A stretch of DNA of 64,000 nt from assembly GCF_902498195.1 (NCBI RefSeq), contig NZ_CABVIY010000004.1, forward strand, positions 682,001 to 746,000. The letters are read 5' to 3'. Source of the DNA: Pseudomonas fluorescens (GTDB lineage: Bacteria > Pseudomonadota > Gammaproteobacteria > Pseudomonadales > Pseudomonadaceae). The notes under the pieces were generated by a model. It saw nothing but the letters and a program-made list of their open reading frames with translations, did not search any database and was not told the origin of the DNA. Positions within the stretch are counted from its first letter, which is position 1. Each line of letters starts with the position of its first letter. Position numbers and translations under genes: made by a program. This document shows, piece by piece, positions 38,634 to 47,484 of the stretch.

Positions 38634-39947
38634 TTATCGTTCGTGGGCTGGTGCAGGCGTCATGGTGATGGCTATGGCCGCGGCAATCGCAGCCGTGGCG
38701 AAGACCATGAAGTTCCAGAAACTATCGAGCTGCAGCCCGGCGACGAAGCCGCCGAGAATCGGCCCGCCCATCGCGCCGAAGCGCCCGATGCCCACCGCCC
38801 AGCCCGTGGCCGACGCCCGGGCGTGAGGGGCGTAGTAGTTGGCGATGTACCCCAGCTGGACCAGGGCGACGGCCACGCTGCCGAAACCGGCGCAGGCGAC
38901 CAGCACGTAAGTGACCATCATCGAGTTTTTCAGTGACAGCGCAGCGATCGCGCAAGCGCCGAAGGTAAAGCCCAGGGCGAGGGTGCGGCGCGCGCCAAAG
39001 CGGTCGGCGATTCGTCCGATGACAATCCCGCCCAGGGCGGCCGCCAGGTTGAAAACGGCGAAGAACATCAGCGCCGAGCCCAGGTCGTAGCCGTTGTGGC
39101 GCATGTATTGCGGCAGCCAGGTACCGAGTCCGTACACCACCATCACCGCGGTGCATTGGGCCAGCCACAGGCACAGCGTGCCCCGGCGATTTCGCCTGGA
39201 GAACACCTCGGCCAGAATTTCCCGGAAAGGTGAGCGCTGCGTGGCGCCCTTGTCGGCCGGTGGTGCCGGCAGTTCGCTGATACCCAGGCGAGCGGCGAGT
39301 GCCTGGGCCTGGCGGGTGCGCTTCTTCGCCACCAGGAACTCCAGTGACTCGGGCAGCCACAGCATCATGATCGGGATCAGCAATAGCGCGATGGCGCCTG
39401 CGCCAACCACTGCGCGCCAGCCATGTTCAGGCATGAAGGTCATGCCCACCCAGGCCGACAGCAGGGCGCCGAGCGGATAGCCGGAGTACATCAGGGCGAA
39501 GTTCAGGTTGCGTCGGTGCGGTGGCGAGTATTCGATCGTCAAGGCCGCGGCCACCGGGATGATGGCGCCCAGTCCCAGGCCGCCGATACCTCTGACCAGC
39601 GAGAAAATCTGCGGCGTTGGCGCCCAGGCGGCCGCCAGCATCGAGCCTGAAAACAGCGCGATGGAGAGAAGGATCAGCGGCTTGCGCCCGATGATGTCAC
39701 TCCAGGGGCTGATGAAGTAGGCGCCGATAAGTGTGCCGAACAGCGCGGAACTGCTCATGGCGCCGATTTCCAGCGGGGTCAGGCTCCAGCTCGGGTCGCT
39801 CAGCAGGGCGGGCACGATGGTGCCCATGACCCCGATGTCATACCCTTCCGAGAGGATGGCGGCCCAGCAGAGGCCTAATACTAGAAGCATGGTAGAGCGG
39901 GGAAGGCTTACGACCGTCCCGGCATGGCTCGTCTCGGTGATGTGCAC
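38634..39947 (-). CDS. MFS transporter, aromatic acid:H+ symporter (AAHS) type
   Basis: 437 residues from GTG 39947 (AGGAC upstream). Twelve-helix MFS. The AAHS signature is at TM1 (LCWAAILSEGYDIGVMGTIVP) with Asp/Glu and Gly-Tyr-Asp, then SPWSDIIGRKPLILLSIALF in the 2-3 loop and GLGLGAIIPVAAALTIEYSP. Relatives import benzoate, 4-hydroxybenzoate, protocatechuate or nicotinate-like acids. It is convergent with the isomerase gene. Its upstream gap carries the same TCATTCGTT motif as the Rieske promoter. Confidence 0.88.
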   Translation of the reverse strand: MHITETSHAGTVVSLPRSTMLLVLGLCWAAILSEGYDIGVMGTIVPALLSDPSWSLTPLEIGAMSSSALFGTLIGAYFISPWSDIIGRKPLILLSIALFSGSMLAAAWAPTPQIFSLVRGIGGLGLGAIIPVAAALTIEYSPPHRRNLNFALMYSGYPLGALLSAWVGMTFMPEHGWRAVVGAGAIALLLIPIMMLWLPESLEFLVAKKRTRQAQALAARLGISELPAPPADKGATQRSPFREILAEVFSRRNRRGTLCLWLAQCTAVMVVYGLGTWLPQYMRHNGYDLGSALMFFAVFNLAAALGGIVIGRIADRFGARRTLALGFTFGACAIAALSLKNSMMVTYVLVACAGFGSVAVALVQLGYIANYYAPHARASATGWAVGIGRFGAMGGPILGGFVAGLQLDSFWNFMVFATAAIAAAIAITMTPAPAHER

Positions 39948-40256
39948 GTATTTGTCCTTTGGGTAGTGTTTTTATTAGGCAAGGTTTAGCCGGGCCCTGG
40001 AAGAGGCTGGCTAAAAAAATACTATGATCGTTATTGGTGCGGATTCATTTAGTGATGTCACATAATGAACCAGCACCTGTTTTGTTTTTATGGTTGGTTG
40101 TCATCTGCAGAGACATCAAAAGAATACATCATTCGTTTTTGAGGCGTTAGCCCTGCTGTGAAAAAAGCTGGGGCAGGCGCTCGACGGTGATTTGTTGTCT
40201 GCCAGGCAGCAGGATCGGGTTCTTATCGCCCTGTTGGGCTCAGTGATGACAGTGGA
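39948..40256. promoter_or_regulatory. AT-rich promoter region of the MFS gene with shared operator motif
   Basis: No gene. GAATACATCATTCGTTT at 40121-40138 contains TCATTCGTT (40129-40137), matching the motif at the Rieske promoter (30697-30705, GAATGTCATTCGTT). That suggests co-regulation of uptake and oxidation, presumably by the TetR at 29928. Confidence 0.4.
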
Positions 40257-41174
40257 TCATTGCTCTAACCGATGCCGCAGGCGTGAGTAGGAAATCAGCA
40301 TGCTGGTCAGTTCCTGGGTGACCCGGGAGAAGGGCGACACTCGCCGGCTGACCAGGCACACCTCGGTCGATTCCAGCGGTTCGCGGATCGCAATGCGGGT
40401 CAGCGACGAGGAAAACAGTTTCATGCCGGCCAGCATGCCGGGCTCGACGGTCAGGTAATCGGTCTCGGAAACGATGTGGAGGATTTCGAGCAGCGATTCG
40501 GTGGTGATCGCAATCTTCGGCGGGGGCAGGCCCTGGGCTTTGAACAGTTCGATCAACTGGATCTCCGCGCTACTGGCCACCCCGGCCGGCCGCACGCTGA
40601 TCCATTGGCAATCGGCCAGCTCGTGCAGCGAGCCAGCATCCGCCAGGGGATGGCCCTTGCGCGCAATCACGCGGGTGGTCGAGCGGTAAAGGCGCTCGAT
40701 GTGCAGATCGATATCGCACACGTTGGGACCGATGGGGCACATCACGAAGTCGAGCCGGCCGGCGCGGATCATCTCGATCAAGCTTTTGCTCTTGCCACTG
40801 GCGACGTGCAGCTGCACGTTCGGAAAGCGCCGGGTGAAGCTGCTGAAGACCGGGATCAGGCTCGCCGCCAGGGGTTCCACTGTGACCCCCAATGCGATCT
40901 GGCCTTCGGGTGAGCCATTGCAGTGTCGGACGTCCTCAACGGCGCGGTCGCAATCGAGCAGGATCGAACGGGCCCGGGCCAGGAACACCTTGCCGGCCAG
41001 TGTCAGGCTGATGCCCTGGGTGGAGCGCACCAGCAAGGTCGCTCCCAGGTCTCTTTCCAGGCTTTGGATCGATTCGGTCAGCGTGCTCTGGGCAACGTCC
41101 AATGCCCGCGCCGCCGAACGAATGCTGCCGCTGTCGACCACGGAGCAGAAGGCTCGCAGCTGGATCAGTTTCAT
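40257..41174 (-). CDS. LysR-family transcriptional regulator
   Basis: 305 residues from ATG 41174 (MKLIQLRAFCSVVDSGSIRS). An upstream ATG at 41324 would add 50 unlikely residues. HTH: RSAARALDVAQSTLTESIQSLE, then the effector domain (ALGVTVEPLAASLIPVFSSF, LDFVMCPIGPNVCDIDLHIE, TESLLEILHIVSETDYLTVE). It is divergent from the epoxide hydrolase and may activate it. It could also control the MFS gene downstream on the same strand. Confidence 0.9.
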   Translation of the reverse strand: MKLIQLRAFCSVVDSGSIRSAARALDVAQSTLTESIQSLERDLGATLLVRSTQGISLTLAGKVFLARARSILLDCDRAVEDVRHCNGSPEGQIALGVTVEPLAASLIPVFSSFTRRFPNVQLHVASGKSKSLIEMIRAGRLDFVMCPIGPNVCDIDLHIERLYRSTTRVIARKGHPLADAGSLHELADCQWISVRPAGVASSAEIQLIELFKAQGLPPPKIAITTESLLEILHIVSETDYLTVEPGMLAGMKLFSSSLTRIAIREPLESTEVCLVSRRVSPFSRVTQELTSMLISYSRLRHRLEQ

Positions 41175-41283
41175 GCAGCCGTGACCCAGTTGTTGCCGTT
41201 GTGGCCAGCGCAAGCCTGAGGGGCGCAGATAAACGTGACGTGGTGGCTTGCGGTGTTCATGGCTCAATCTCCAATGGTGGCTT

Positions 41284-41314
41284 TCGTATCGCAATAGATT
41301 AAATCGTATGCGAT
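41284..41314. promoter_or_regulatory. Candidate LysR binding site
   Basis: TCGTATCGC (41284-41292) and TCGTATGCG (41304-41312) are spaced exactly 20 bp. The second lies within the near-palindrome ATCGTATGCGAT. The site is in the 347-bp divergent gap between the LysR and epoxide hydrolase genes, an otherwise AT-rich region with no gene. Confidence 0.4.
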
Positions 41315-41503
41315 GTATATTCATCTAAATCCGCATTGATGTCAAAGCCAGTGTTGCGTCCAGTCGATCAGTGGTGATGAAGCGGGGCGGGCGGAAAAGG
41401 CGAAAGTGATCGGTTTTTCTGTTCTATTCGGCACGGTTTTGTCACCTATAAAATCAATCGTGTCAGATAGATACGTCACTTTGTTCTATTTGATTCTCAC
41501 TAA

Positions 41504-41511
41504 AACAACAA
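41504..41511 (+). promoter_or_regulatory. Hfq/Crc CA motif before the epoxide hydrolase leader ORF
   Basis: AACAACAA directly abuts the AAGGA Shine-Dalgarno of the 19-codon ORF at 41522. Confidence 0.45.
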
Positions 41512-41521
41512 GGAATCAGCG

Positions 41522-41581
41522 ATGAGCAAAATCGGCAAAAAGCCCTGGTTACCGACGCAACCATCAGGACTGACGCAATGA
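41522..41581 (+). CDS. Short upstream ORF (19 aa) coupled to the epoxide hydrolase
   Basis: ATG with AGGAA 7 nt before it encodes MSKIGKKPWLPTQPSGLTQ and ends in a TGA that overlaps the epoxide hydrolase ATG (ATGA). The epoxide hydrolase itself has no good ribosome-binding site, so ribosomes probably enter here. It could also be the true N terminus split from the enzyme by a frameshift. Confidence 0.4.
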   Translation: MSKIGKKPWLPTQPSGLTQ

Positions 41582-42783
41582 CCCCTACCTCACGGAAAAC
41601 CGACAGTGCATCCGCTGAAATACGCCCCTTTCACTTCAGCGCCCCCGAGGCAGAACTCTGCGAGTTGCGTCGGCGTATAGCCGCGACCCGCTGGCCGGAT
41701 AAGGAAACCGTCAACGACTCTTCCCAGGGCGTGCAACTGGCGACGATCCGGAAACTGGCCGACCACTGGGCGACACAGTACGACTGGCGCCTCATTGAAT
41801 CGAAAATAAACGCGGTGCCCAACTTCATCACCCGGATCGATGGCCTGGATCTGCATTTCATCCATGTCCGTTCGAAACACGCGAATGCCTTGCCCTTGCT
41901 GATGGCGCACGGATGGCCCGGGTCGGTGATCGAGTTGATGAAAGTCATCGGGCCACTCACTGATCCCGAGGCGTACGGCGGCAGCGCGGCCGATGCGTTC
42001 AGCGTGGTGATTCCGTCGATGCCGGGTTACGGCTTCTCGGAAAAACCGACCGTGGCCGGCTGGAACCCCGAGCGAATCGCCGATGCCTACATCGAGCTGA
42101 TGAAGCGTCTGGGCTACACCCGGTATGGGGCGCAAGGCGGTGATTGGGGGTCTATCGTCGTCGATCTGATGGCCGTCAAGGCGCCACCTGGCTTGATCGG
42201 TATTCATTCGAACATGCCGGGCGTCATCCCGCCTGAGCTGGATGCGGCGTTGTTTCGCGGCGAGCCGGTGCCAGCAGGTCTTTGCGCGGAAGAGCAATTG
42301 GCGGCCGATCAACTGGCCAATACCTATAAGCACATTGGCTACGCGATCATGATGGGGGACAGGCCCCAATCGTTGACCGGTCTCGTTGACTCACCCGTTG
42401 GCCTGGCCGCCTTCATGCTCGATCACGATCCGAAAAGCTACGAGCTGATCGCGCGGTCCATCGAGGGAGAAACGGAGGGCCTCACGCCCGATGATGTCCT
42501 CGACAACATCACGCTGTTCTGGCTGACCAACACCGCCATTTCCTCGGCCCGGCTCTATTGGGAGAACAAGTCGACCTTCTTCGCCGTCAAGGGCGTCAAC
42601 ATTCCGGTCGCGGTGAGTGTGTTTCCCGATGAGCTGTATGCGGCGCCCAGAAGCTGGACGGAGCAGGCTTATCCCAAGCTGGTGCATTACAACAGGCTGC
42701 CCAAGGGCGGGCACTTTGCGGCGTGGGAACAACCGGTGCTGTTCTCGCAGGAAGTGCGGGCTGGATTCAGGTCGCTGCGGTAA
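41578..42783 (+). CDS. Epoxide hydrolase (alpha/beta-hydrolase, microsomal-type EHN domain)
   Basis: 401 residues. An N-terminal EHN domain (IRPFHFSAPEAELCELRRRI, about 15-125), then the alpha/beta-hydrolase core. Oxyanion motif LMAHGWPGSVIEL. Nucleophile Asp in GAQGGDWGSIVVDL. C-terminal catalytic His in LPKGGHFAAWEQP, and lid tyrosines. It opens epoxides to trans-diols. Arene oxides made by the nearby oxygenase are a possible substrate. No typical signal peptide is present. Confidence 0.9.
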   Translation: MTPTSRKTDSASAEIRPFHFSAPEAELCELRRRIAATRWPDKETVNDSSQGVQLATIRKLADHWATQYDWRLIESKINAVPNFITRIDGLDLHFIHVRSKHANALPLLMAHGWPGSVIELMKVIGPLTDPEAYGGSAADAFSVVIPSMPGYGFSEKPTVAGWNPERIADAYIELMKRLGYTRYGAQGGDWGSIVVDLMAVKAPPGLIGIHSNMPGVIPPELDAALFRGEPVPAGLCAEEQLAADQLANTYKHIGYAIMMGDRPQSLTGLVDSPVGLAAFMLDHDPKSYELIARSIEGETEGLTPDDVLDNITLFWLTNTAISSARLYWENKSTFFAVKGVNIPVAVSVFPDELYAAPRSWTEQAYPKLVHYNRLPKGGHFAAWEQPVLFSQEVRAGFRSLR

Positions 42784-42841
42784 GTGACAAGCCCCGATCC
42801 ATCAAGGACCTGACGGTCAGGGTGGATTGAACCGACGAGGG

Positions 42842-44311
42842 TCAGCCCAACGCGCTGGCTCTCCTTTCCACCACTTTGAAGCTCAGGCGCACGGCGGTCC
42901 CCTGCTGTTCGTTGCAGGTCAGGCCGGCCTCTCCGTCAAAACTCTCCATGATCTGCTTCACCATGATCAACCCTATGCCCAACCGGCCTTGCCGGGTGGT
43001 GTAGAAAGATTTGAAGGCCATCATTTCCTGCTGCCGTGACGCGCCATCCCCGGTGTCGCTGACGGTCAAATGCAGCCATTGCTGGGCGTCATCCACACTG
43101 GCGTGGATGGTCAATCGGCCCCCGCCCGGCATTGCCTCGATGGCATTGGCCATGACGCTATTGAGAATCTGCGACAGCAACAGCGGGTTGCTGATGACGC
43201 GCGGGCCGGGTTCGTTCTGGAAGGCGACCTGGATGCCCGATTGATTGAGCTGTGCACTGAAGCTGTCGAGGGTGGCCTGTACCAGCGCCATCGGTTCCAC
43301 CAGTTCAGCCTCTCCACGGATCGGCCGCAGGCACAGCAGTAATTCGTGCACCCACTGCGACATCCGGTCCACCTGGTTGACGATATCGTCGATGTTCTTG
43401 GTCGCCGGCTGACCGTGCATGGCGTTGGCCAGCTCTGCACTGGAGCGGATGCAGGCGAGGGGGTTGCGCAGGCTGTGGGCGACCGCCGTGGACATCTCGA
43501 CCAGGCCCACGTAGGTCTTGTTGGCGACGAGCTGGGCCTCCTGGGACGCGAGCCGGATCGACGCCCGTTGAACCATCCAGTAGAGCCCGACATACAGCAG
43601 CAGGCCGCCCACCGCCGTCGACATCCAGATGACCCAGTGGCCACGGTTGAGGCGTTCGATCAGATCCGCGGGCTCCTTGTAGATTTCAACCACCGCCAGC
43701 GTATTCCCCGAATCATCCACCAGCGGGATGTAGCTCTCGATGAAGAACATTTTGGGCGGATGCAGAAATTGCTGTTCCGGACGGATCTCGTCAGCGTTGC
43801 TGTATTTGGTCGACACCCGGTCTTTTGAGCTGAACGCGGCTTCGAGCGCCTCATCGTTGAGGAATTTGCGTCCGACCAGCTGCGCGTTGGTCGACCACAT
43901 CACCGTGCGAAGCGGGGAATAGATGCTGATCAGGAGAGAGTCCGGGAGATGGGACAGGTGGTCGAGAAACTCGGAGCGGGCGCGTTGCCGGTTCTGCGCC
44001 AATTCGGGCGAGAGCATTCCATAGTGGGTGGGGGCCAAAATATCGCCCATGCGCATCCCGGCCAACCCGTGGTGCCGTATCTCGCCGATGGCGATGGTCT
44101 GGATGAATTGCGCTGACAACAGGGCATCGCGCTCCAGGCTTTCAGTCACCAGGAAGCGGGTCGACACGGAGCCCAGGCCAATGGCAATCGCGCTGATCAG
44201 GATGAAGCTGACGATCGAAAACCATCGCAGGAGGTTGGGCGGTCCGGTCGGCGCAATGGCGTCGGTTGTTGCGCGATGCAGGCGTCTGAAAAAAGCCGTT
44301 ATCCGTTGCAT
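42842..44311 (-). CDS. Orphan membrane sensor histidine kinase
   Basis: 489 residues from ATG 44311 (AGGA upstream). TM1 (WFSIVSFILISAIAIGLGSV), a periplasmic sensor segment of about 190 residues (SIYSPLRTVMWSTNAQLVGR, IPLVDDSGNTLAVVEIYKEP), TM2 (VIWMSTAVGGLLLYVGLYWM). HisKA phosphoacceptor His in STAVAHSLRNPLACIRSSAE. HATPase_c with NAIEAMPGGG, SDTGDG and RLGIGLIMVKQIM. No response regulator is adjacent, so its partner lies elsewhere. It is convergent with the epoxide hydrolase gene. Confidence 0.88.
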   Translation of the reverse strand: MQRITAFFRRLHRATTDAIAPTGPPNLLRWFSIVSFILISAIAIGLGSVSTRFLVTESLERDALLSAQFIQTIAIGEIRHHGLAGMRMGDILAPTHYGMLSPELAQNRQRARSEFLDHLSHLPDSLLISIYSPLRTVMWSTNAQLVGRKFLNDEALEAAFSSKDRVSTKYSNADEIRPEQQFLHPPKMFFIESYIPLVDDSGNTLAVVEIYKEPADLIERLNRGHWVIWMSTAVGGLLLYVGLYWMVQRASIRLASQEAQLVANKTYVGLVEMSTAVAHSLRNPLACIRSSAELANAMHGQPATKNIDDIVNQVDRMSQWVHELLLCLRPIRGEAELVEPMALVQATLDSFSAQLNQSGIQVAFQNEPGPRVISNPLLLSQILNSVMANAIEAMPGGGRLTIHASVDDAQQWLHLTVSDTGDGASRQQEMMAFKSFYTTRQGRLGIGLIMVKQIMESFDGEAGLTCNEQQGTAVRLSFKVVERRASALG

Positions 44312-44661
44312 GGTGAGTGTCCTATGCGTGTTGCACATGCGGAGGTAGCCGCTTGAACCACTCAATCAAGCCTGGATGAACACCGAGCATTCTCTGTGCC
44401 AACCCTTCAGGACTGCACGACCTTGGCAAATGTCGCCTGTATTCGTCCTTTCAGTATGTTTCTAGCAATGATCCGCACAAAAGGCAAAATCAGGCACTGG
44501 GGAATTACCGCCAACTCCGGGGGAAAGTCCCCTGCGAAAGGGCGCCGCTCGTAAGGCAGGCACCATGGCGAACCCCTTTTCTCACTGAAAGCACAATACA
44601 TCCCGGTGAAAAACCGGATAATGGCGGCCAAATCGTCTGCTCGTTATTCTGGTAATCCCGC
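44312..44661. other. Intergenic region without a supported gene
   Basis: Divergent promoter region of the sensor kinase and the OsmC-YcaO gene. A GC-rich stretch near 44516-44550 (GGGGGAAAGTCCCCTGCG) can fold locally. No ORF with codon bias or ribosome-binding site is seen. Confidence 0.3.
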
Positions 44662-46866
44662 ATGGAAATCAAGGTCAATTTTCTCGACAACCTTCGACTT
44701 GAAGCCAAGTTCGATGACTTCACGGTGGTGGCCGACCAGCCTATCCGCTACAAGGGCGATGGTTCTGCCCCGGGTCCGTTCGATTACTTCCTGGCTTCGT
44801 CGGCGTTGTGTGCGGCTTACTTTGTGAAGTTGTACTGCGAAACGCGCAATATCCCCACGGATAACATCCGCCTGTCGCAGAACAACATTGTTGATCCGGA
44901 AAACCGCTACAACCAGATTTTCAAGATCCAGGTCGAGCTGCCGGCGGATATCTCCGACAAGGACCGCCAGGGCATCTTGCGTTCCATCGACCGCTGCACC
45001 GTGAAAAAAGTGGTGCAAGCCGGCCCTGAGTTCGTGATCGAGGAAGTGGAAAATCTCGACGCCGATGCCCAGGCCTTGCTGATGCCGAGCCTGGCGTCGG
45101 ACGCGAGCACCTTCATTGTCGGCAAAGACCTGCCGCTGGAACAAACCATCGCCAACATGTCGGGCATTCTGTCTGAGCTGGGCATGAAGATCGAAATCGC
45201 TTCGTGGCGCAACATCGTGCCCAACGTGTGGTCGCTGCATATCCGCGATGCGCAATCGCCGATGTGCTTCACCAACGGCAAGGGCGCGACCAAGGAGGGC
45301 GCCCTGGCGTCGGCGTTGGGCGAGTTCATCGAGCGGCTCAATTGCAACTTCTTCTACAACGATCAGTTCTGGGGCGAAGAGATCGCCAACGCGCCGTTCG
45401 TGCATTACCCGGACGAGCGCTGGTTCCAGCCGGGTCCCGAGGATGAGCTGCCGACGGAAATCCTCGACGCCTACTGCCGCAAGATCTACAACCGCGATGG
45501 CGAGCTGCGTGGCTCGCACTTGTTCGACACCAACTCGGGCAACGAAGAGCGCGGCATCGTTTCGCTGCCGTTCGTGCGCCAGTCGGACGGCGAGGTGGTG
45601 TATTTCCCGTCCAATCTCATCGAAAACCTGTACCTGAGCAACGGCATGAGCGCCGGCAACACCCTGGCCGAAGCCCAGGTGCAGTGCCTGTCGGAAATCT
45701 TCGAGCGCGCGGTGAAGCGCGAAATCATCGAAGGTGAATTCGCACTGCCAGACGTGCCGGCCGACGTATTGGCCAAATACCCGGCGATTCTGGCCGGTAT
45801 TCAAGGGCTGGAAGCGCAAGGCTTCCCGGTGCTGGTCAAGGATGCGTCGCTGGGCGGTGAGTTCCCGGTGATGTGCGTCACCTTGATGAACCCGCGCACC
45901 GGTGGTGTGTTCGCCTCGTTCGGCGCGCACCCAAGCCTTGAAGTGGCGCTGGAACGCAGCCTGACGGAATTGCTCCAGGGCCGCAGTTTCGAAGGCCTGA
46001 ACGATTTGCCCCAGCCGACTTTCGAAGGCCAGGCGGTCACCGAGCCGAACAACTTCGTCGAGCACTTCATCGACTCCAGCGGTGTGGTGTCGTGGCGTTT
46101 CTTCAGCTCGAAATCGGATTACGAGTTCGTGGAATGGGATTTCTGCGGCCAGGGTGAAAACTCCAATGCCGAGGAAGCCGCGACGCTGTTCGGCATCCTC
46201 GAAAGCATGGGCAAGGAAGCGTACATGGCGGTGTACGAGCACCTCGGCGCAACCGCCTGCCGCATCCTGGTGCCGGACTACTCGGAAATCTACCCGGTGG
46301 AAGACCTGATCTGGGACAACACCAACAAGGCCCTGTTCTTCCGCGCCGATATCCTGAACCTGCATCGCCTGGACGAAGCCGAGCTGAATTCGCTGGTGGA
46401 GCGCCTGGTGGAAAGCGAGCTGGATGACTACACCGACATCACCACCCTGATCGGCATCGAGTTTGACGACAACACGGCCTGGGGCCAGCTGACCATCCTG
46501 GAGTTGAAGCTGCTGATCTGGCTTGCCTTGCAGCAATACGAAGAGGCCAAAGAGGCAGTGGAGATGTTCCTGCAATACAACGACAACACGGTCGAGCGCG
46601 GTTTGTTCTACCAGGCGGTGAACGCGGTGCTGGAGATGGAACTGGACGAGGACCTGGAACTGGCGGACTACGAAGCCAACTTCCGCCGGATGTTCGGCAA
46701 CGAGCGAACGGACGCCGCGATCGGTTCGGTGAACGGCAGCGTGCGCTTCTTCGGCCTGACGCCGACGAGCATGAAGCTCGAAGGGCTCGACCGGCATCTG
46801 CGCCTGATCGAGAGCTACAAGAAACTGCACTCGGCGCGGGCTAAAGTGGCGAATTTATCCCGGTAA
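44662..46866 (+). CDS. OsmC-YcaO fusion protein
   Basis: 734 residues. Residues 1-140 form an OsmC/Ohr fold with the two thiol-peroxidase cysteines in place (Cys50 in FLASSALCAAYF and Cys112 in SIDRCTVKKV). Residues about 150-560 form a YcaO domain with the ATP-binding region (FTNGKGATKEGALASALGEF, IERLNCNFFYNDQ, SNGMSAGNTLAEAQVQCLSEIFERAVKREI). The C terminus is a TPR-like helical tail (WLALQQYEEAKEAVEMFL). E. coli YcaO, which lacks the OsmC part, aids RimO methylthiolation of ribosomal S12. No peptide precursor, maturase or transporter lies nearby, so RiPP synthesis is unlikely. A terminator follows. Confidence 0.88.
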   Translation: MEIKVNFLDNLRLEAKFDDFTVVADQPIRYKGDGSAPGPFDYFLASSALCAAYFVKLYCETRNIPTDNIRLSQNNIVDPENRYNQIFKIQVELPADISDKDRQGILRSIDRCTVKKVVQAGPEFVIEEVENLDADAQALLMPSLASDASTFIVGKDLPLEQTIANMSGILSELGMKIEIASWRNIVPNVWSLHIRDAQSPMCFTNGKGATKEGALASALGEFIERLNCNFFYNDQFWGEEIANAPFVHYPDERWFQPGPEDELPTEILDAYCRKIYNRDGELRGSHLFDTNSGNEERGIVSLPFVRQSDGEVVYFPSNLIENLYLSNGMSAGNTLAEAQVQCLSEIFERAVKREIIEGEFALPDVPADVLAKYPAILAGIQGLEAQGFPVLVKDASLGGEFPVMCVTLMNPRTGGVFASFGAHPSLEVALERSLTELLQGRSFEGLNDLPQPTFEGQAVTEPNNFVEHFIDSSGVVSWRFFSSKSDYEFVEWDFCGQGENSNAEEAATLFGILESMGKEAYMAVYEHLGATACRILVPDYSEIYPVEDLIWDNTNKALFFRADILNLHRLDEAELNSLVERLVESELDDYTDITTLIGIEFDDNTAWGQLTILELKLLIWLALQQYEEAKEAVEMFLQYNDNTVERGLFYQAVNAVLEMELDEDLELADYEANFRRMFGNERTDAAIGSVNGSVRFFGLTPTSMKLEGLDRHLRLIESYKKLHSARAKVANLSR

Positions 46867-46877
46867 TCGCGGCGACG

Positions 46878-46903
46878 AAAAAAGCACCTCAGGTGCTTTT
46901 TTT
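46878..46903. terminator. Bidirectional intrinsic terminator
   Basis: AAAAAAGCACCT / AGGTGCTTTTTT with minimal loop, between the convergent OsmC-YcaO and HIT genes. Confidence 0.92.
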
Positions 46904-46930
46904 GTTTTGGCGGCCAGCAAACAACCTGCT

Positions 46931-47374
46931 TCAGACGCGGGATGATGCCTGCAGTAACCGGGCAATGCTGTGACGCAAATCGCCATGCGCTTCCTCGGTG
47001 TAGGGCGTTGCGGTTTTCCAGTCGTAGAACCAGACGGGCATCTTGCGTTTTTCTTCCGGCTCTGTGGCGTAGCGAGGGAAAATGTGGCAATGCAGCTCCG
47101 GTTCTGAATTCCCCAGGATTTCATAGTTCATGCGAAGCGCCCCGGTGGCTTGCAGGACAGCGTCTCCGAGGCGGGCCATGTCGAGCAGGTAGATTGCCCG
47201 GGCGTCGGCGTCCAGATCGTTCAAGCTTGGAACGACAGGATCGGGCAGCAACAGGCAGTAACCCGGGAGAAACTGCACATCGCCCATGACCGCCCAACCC
47301 GAGGCCATTCGGCAAATGACTTTATCGTTAGCGCCGTTGCGGGCCAGTTCTACACGTTGCGAGATCAGTGGCAT
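46931..47374 (-). CDS. HIT-family nucleotide hydrolase
   Basis: 147 residues. Histidine-triad region NSEPELHCHIFPRYATE. Aligned with the classical H-x-H-x-H-x-x, the second and third His are kept (the catalytic central one included), while the first is Glu. It has an N-terminal VMGDVQFLPGYCLLLPDPVV strand region typical of diadenosine tetraphosphate-type hydrolases. It probably hydrolyses dinucleoside polyphosphates or nucleoside phosphoramidates. It is convergent with the OsmC-YcaO gene. Confidence 0.82.
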   Translation of the reverse strand: MPLISQRVELARNGANDKVICRMASGWAVMGDVQFLPGYCLLLPDPVVPSLNDLDADARAIYLLDMARLGDAVLQATGALRMNYEILGNSEPELHCHIFPRYATEPEEKRKMPVWFYDWKTATPYTEEAHGDLRHSIARLLQASSRV

Positions 47375-47484
47375 TCATAGTCCTTGATGATGTCGTGTGT
47401 TGTTCAGATCATACCGAACGCTGGTGGCTGGTCGTAATGTTTAAGGGTGGGGGTAGATGCATTGCTGCGCAAAGGGCGGCGATT

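Noticed and set aside
44644..46830. 728-codon minus-strand ORF antisense to OsmC-YcaO
   Set aside because: Shadow of a gene with clear OsmC and YcaO motifs.
44662..46866. YcaO protein as part of a thiazole/oxazole peptide (RiPP) cluster
   Set aside because: No precursor peptide, dehydrogenase, E1-like partner or exporter is adjacent, and the OsmC-YcaO architecture belongs to the housekeeping-like YcaO group.
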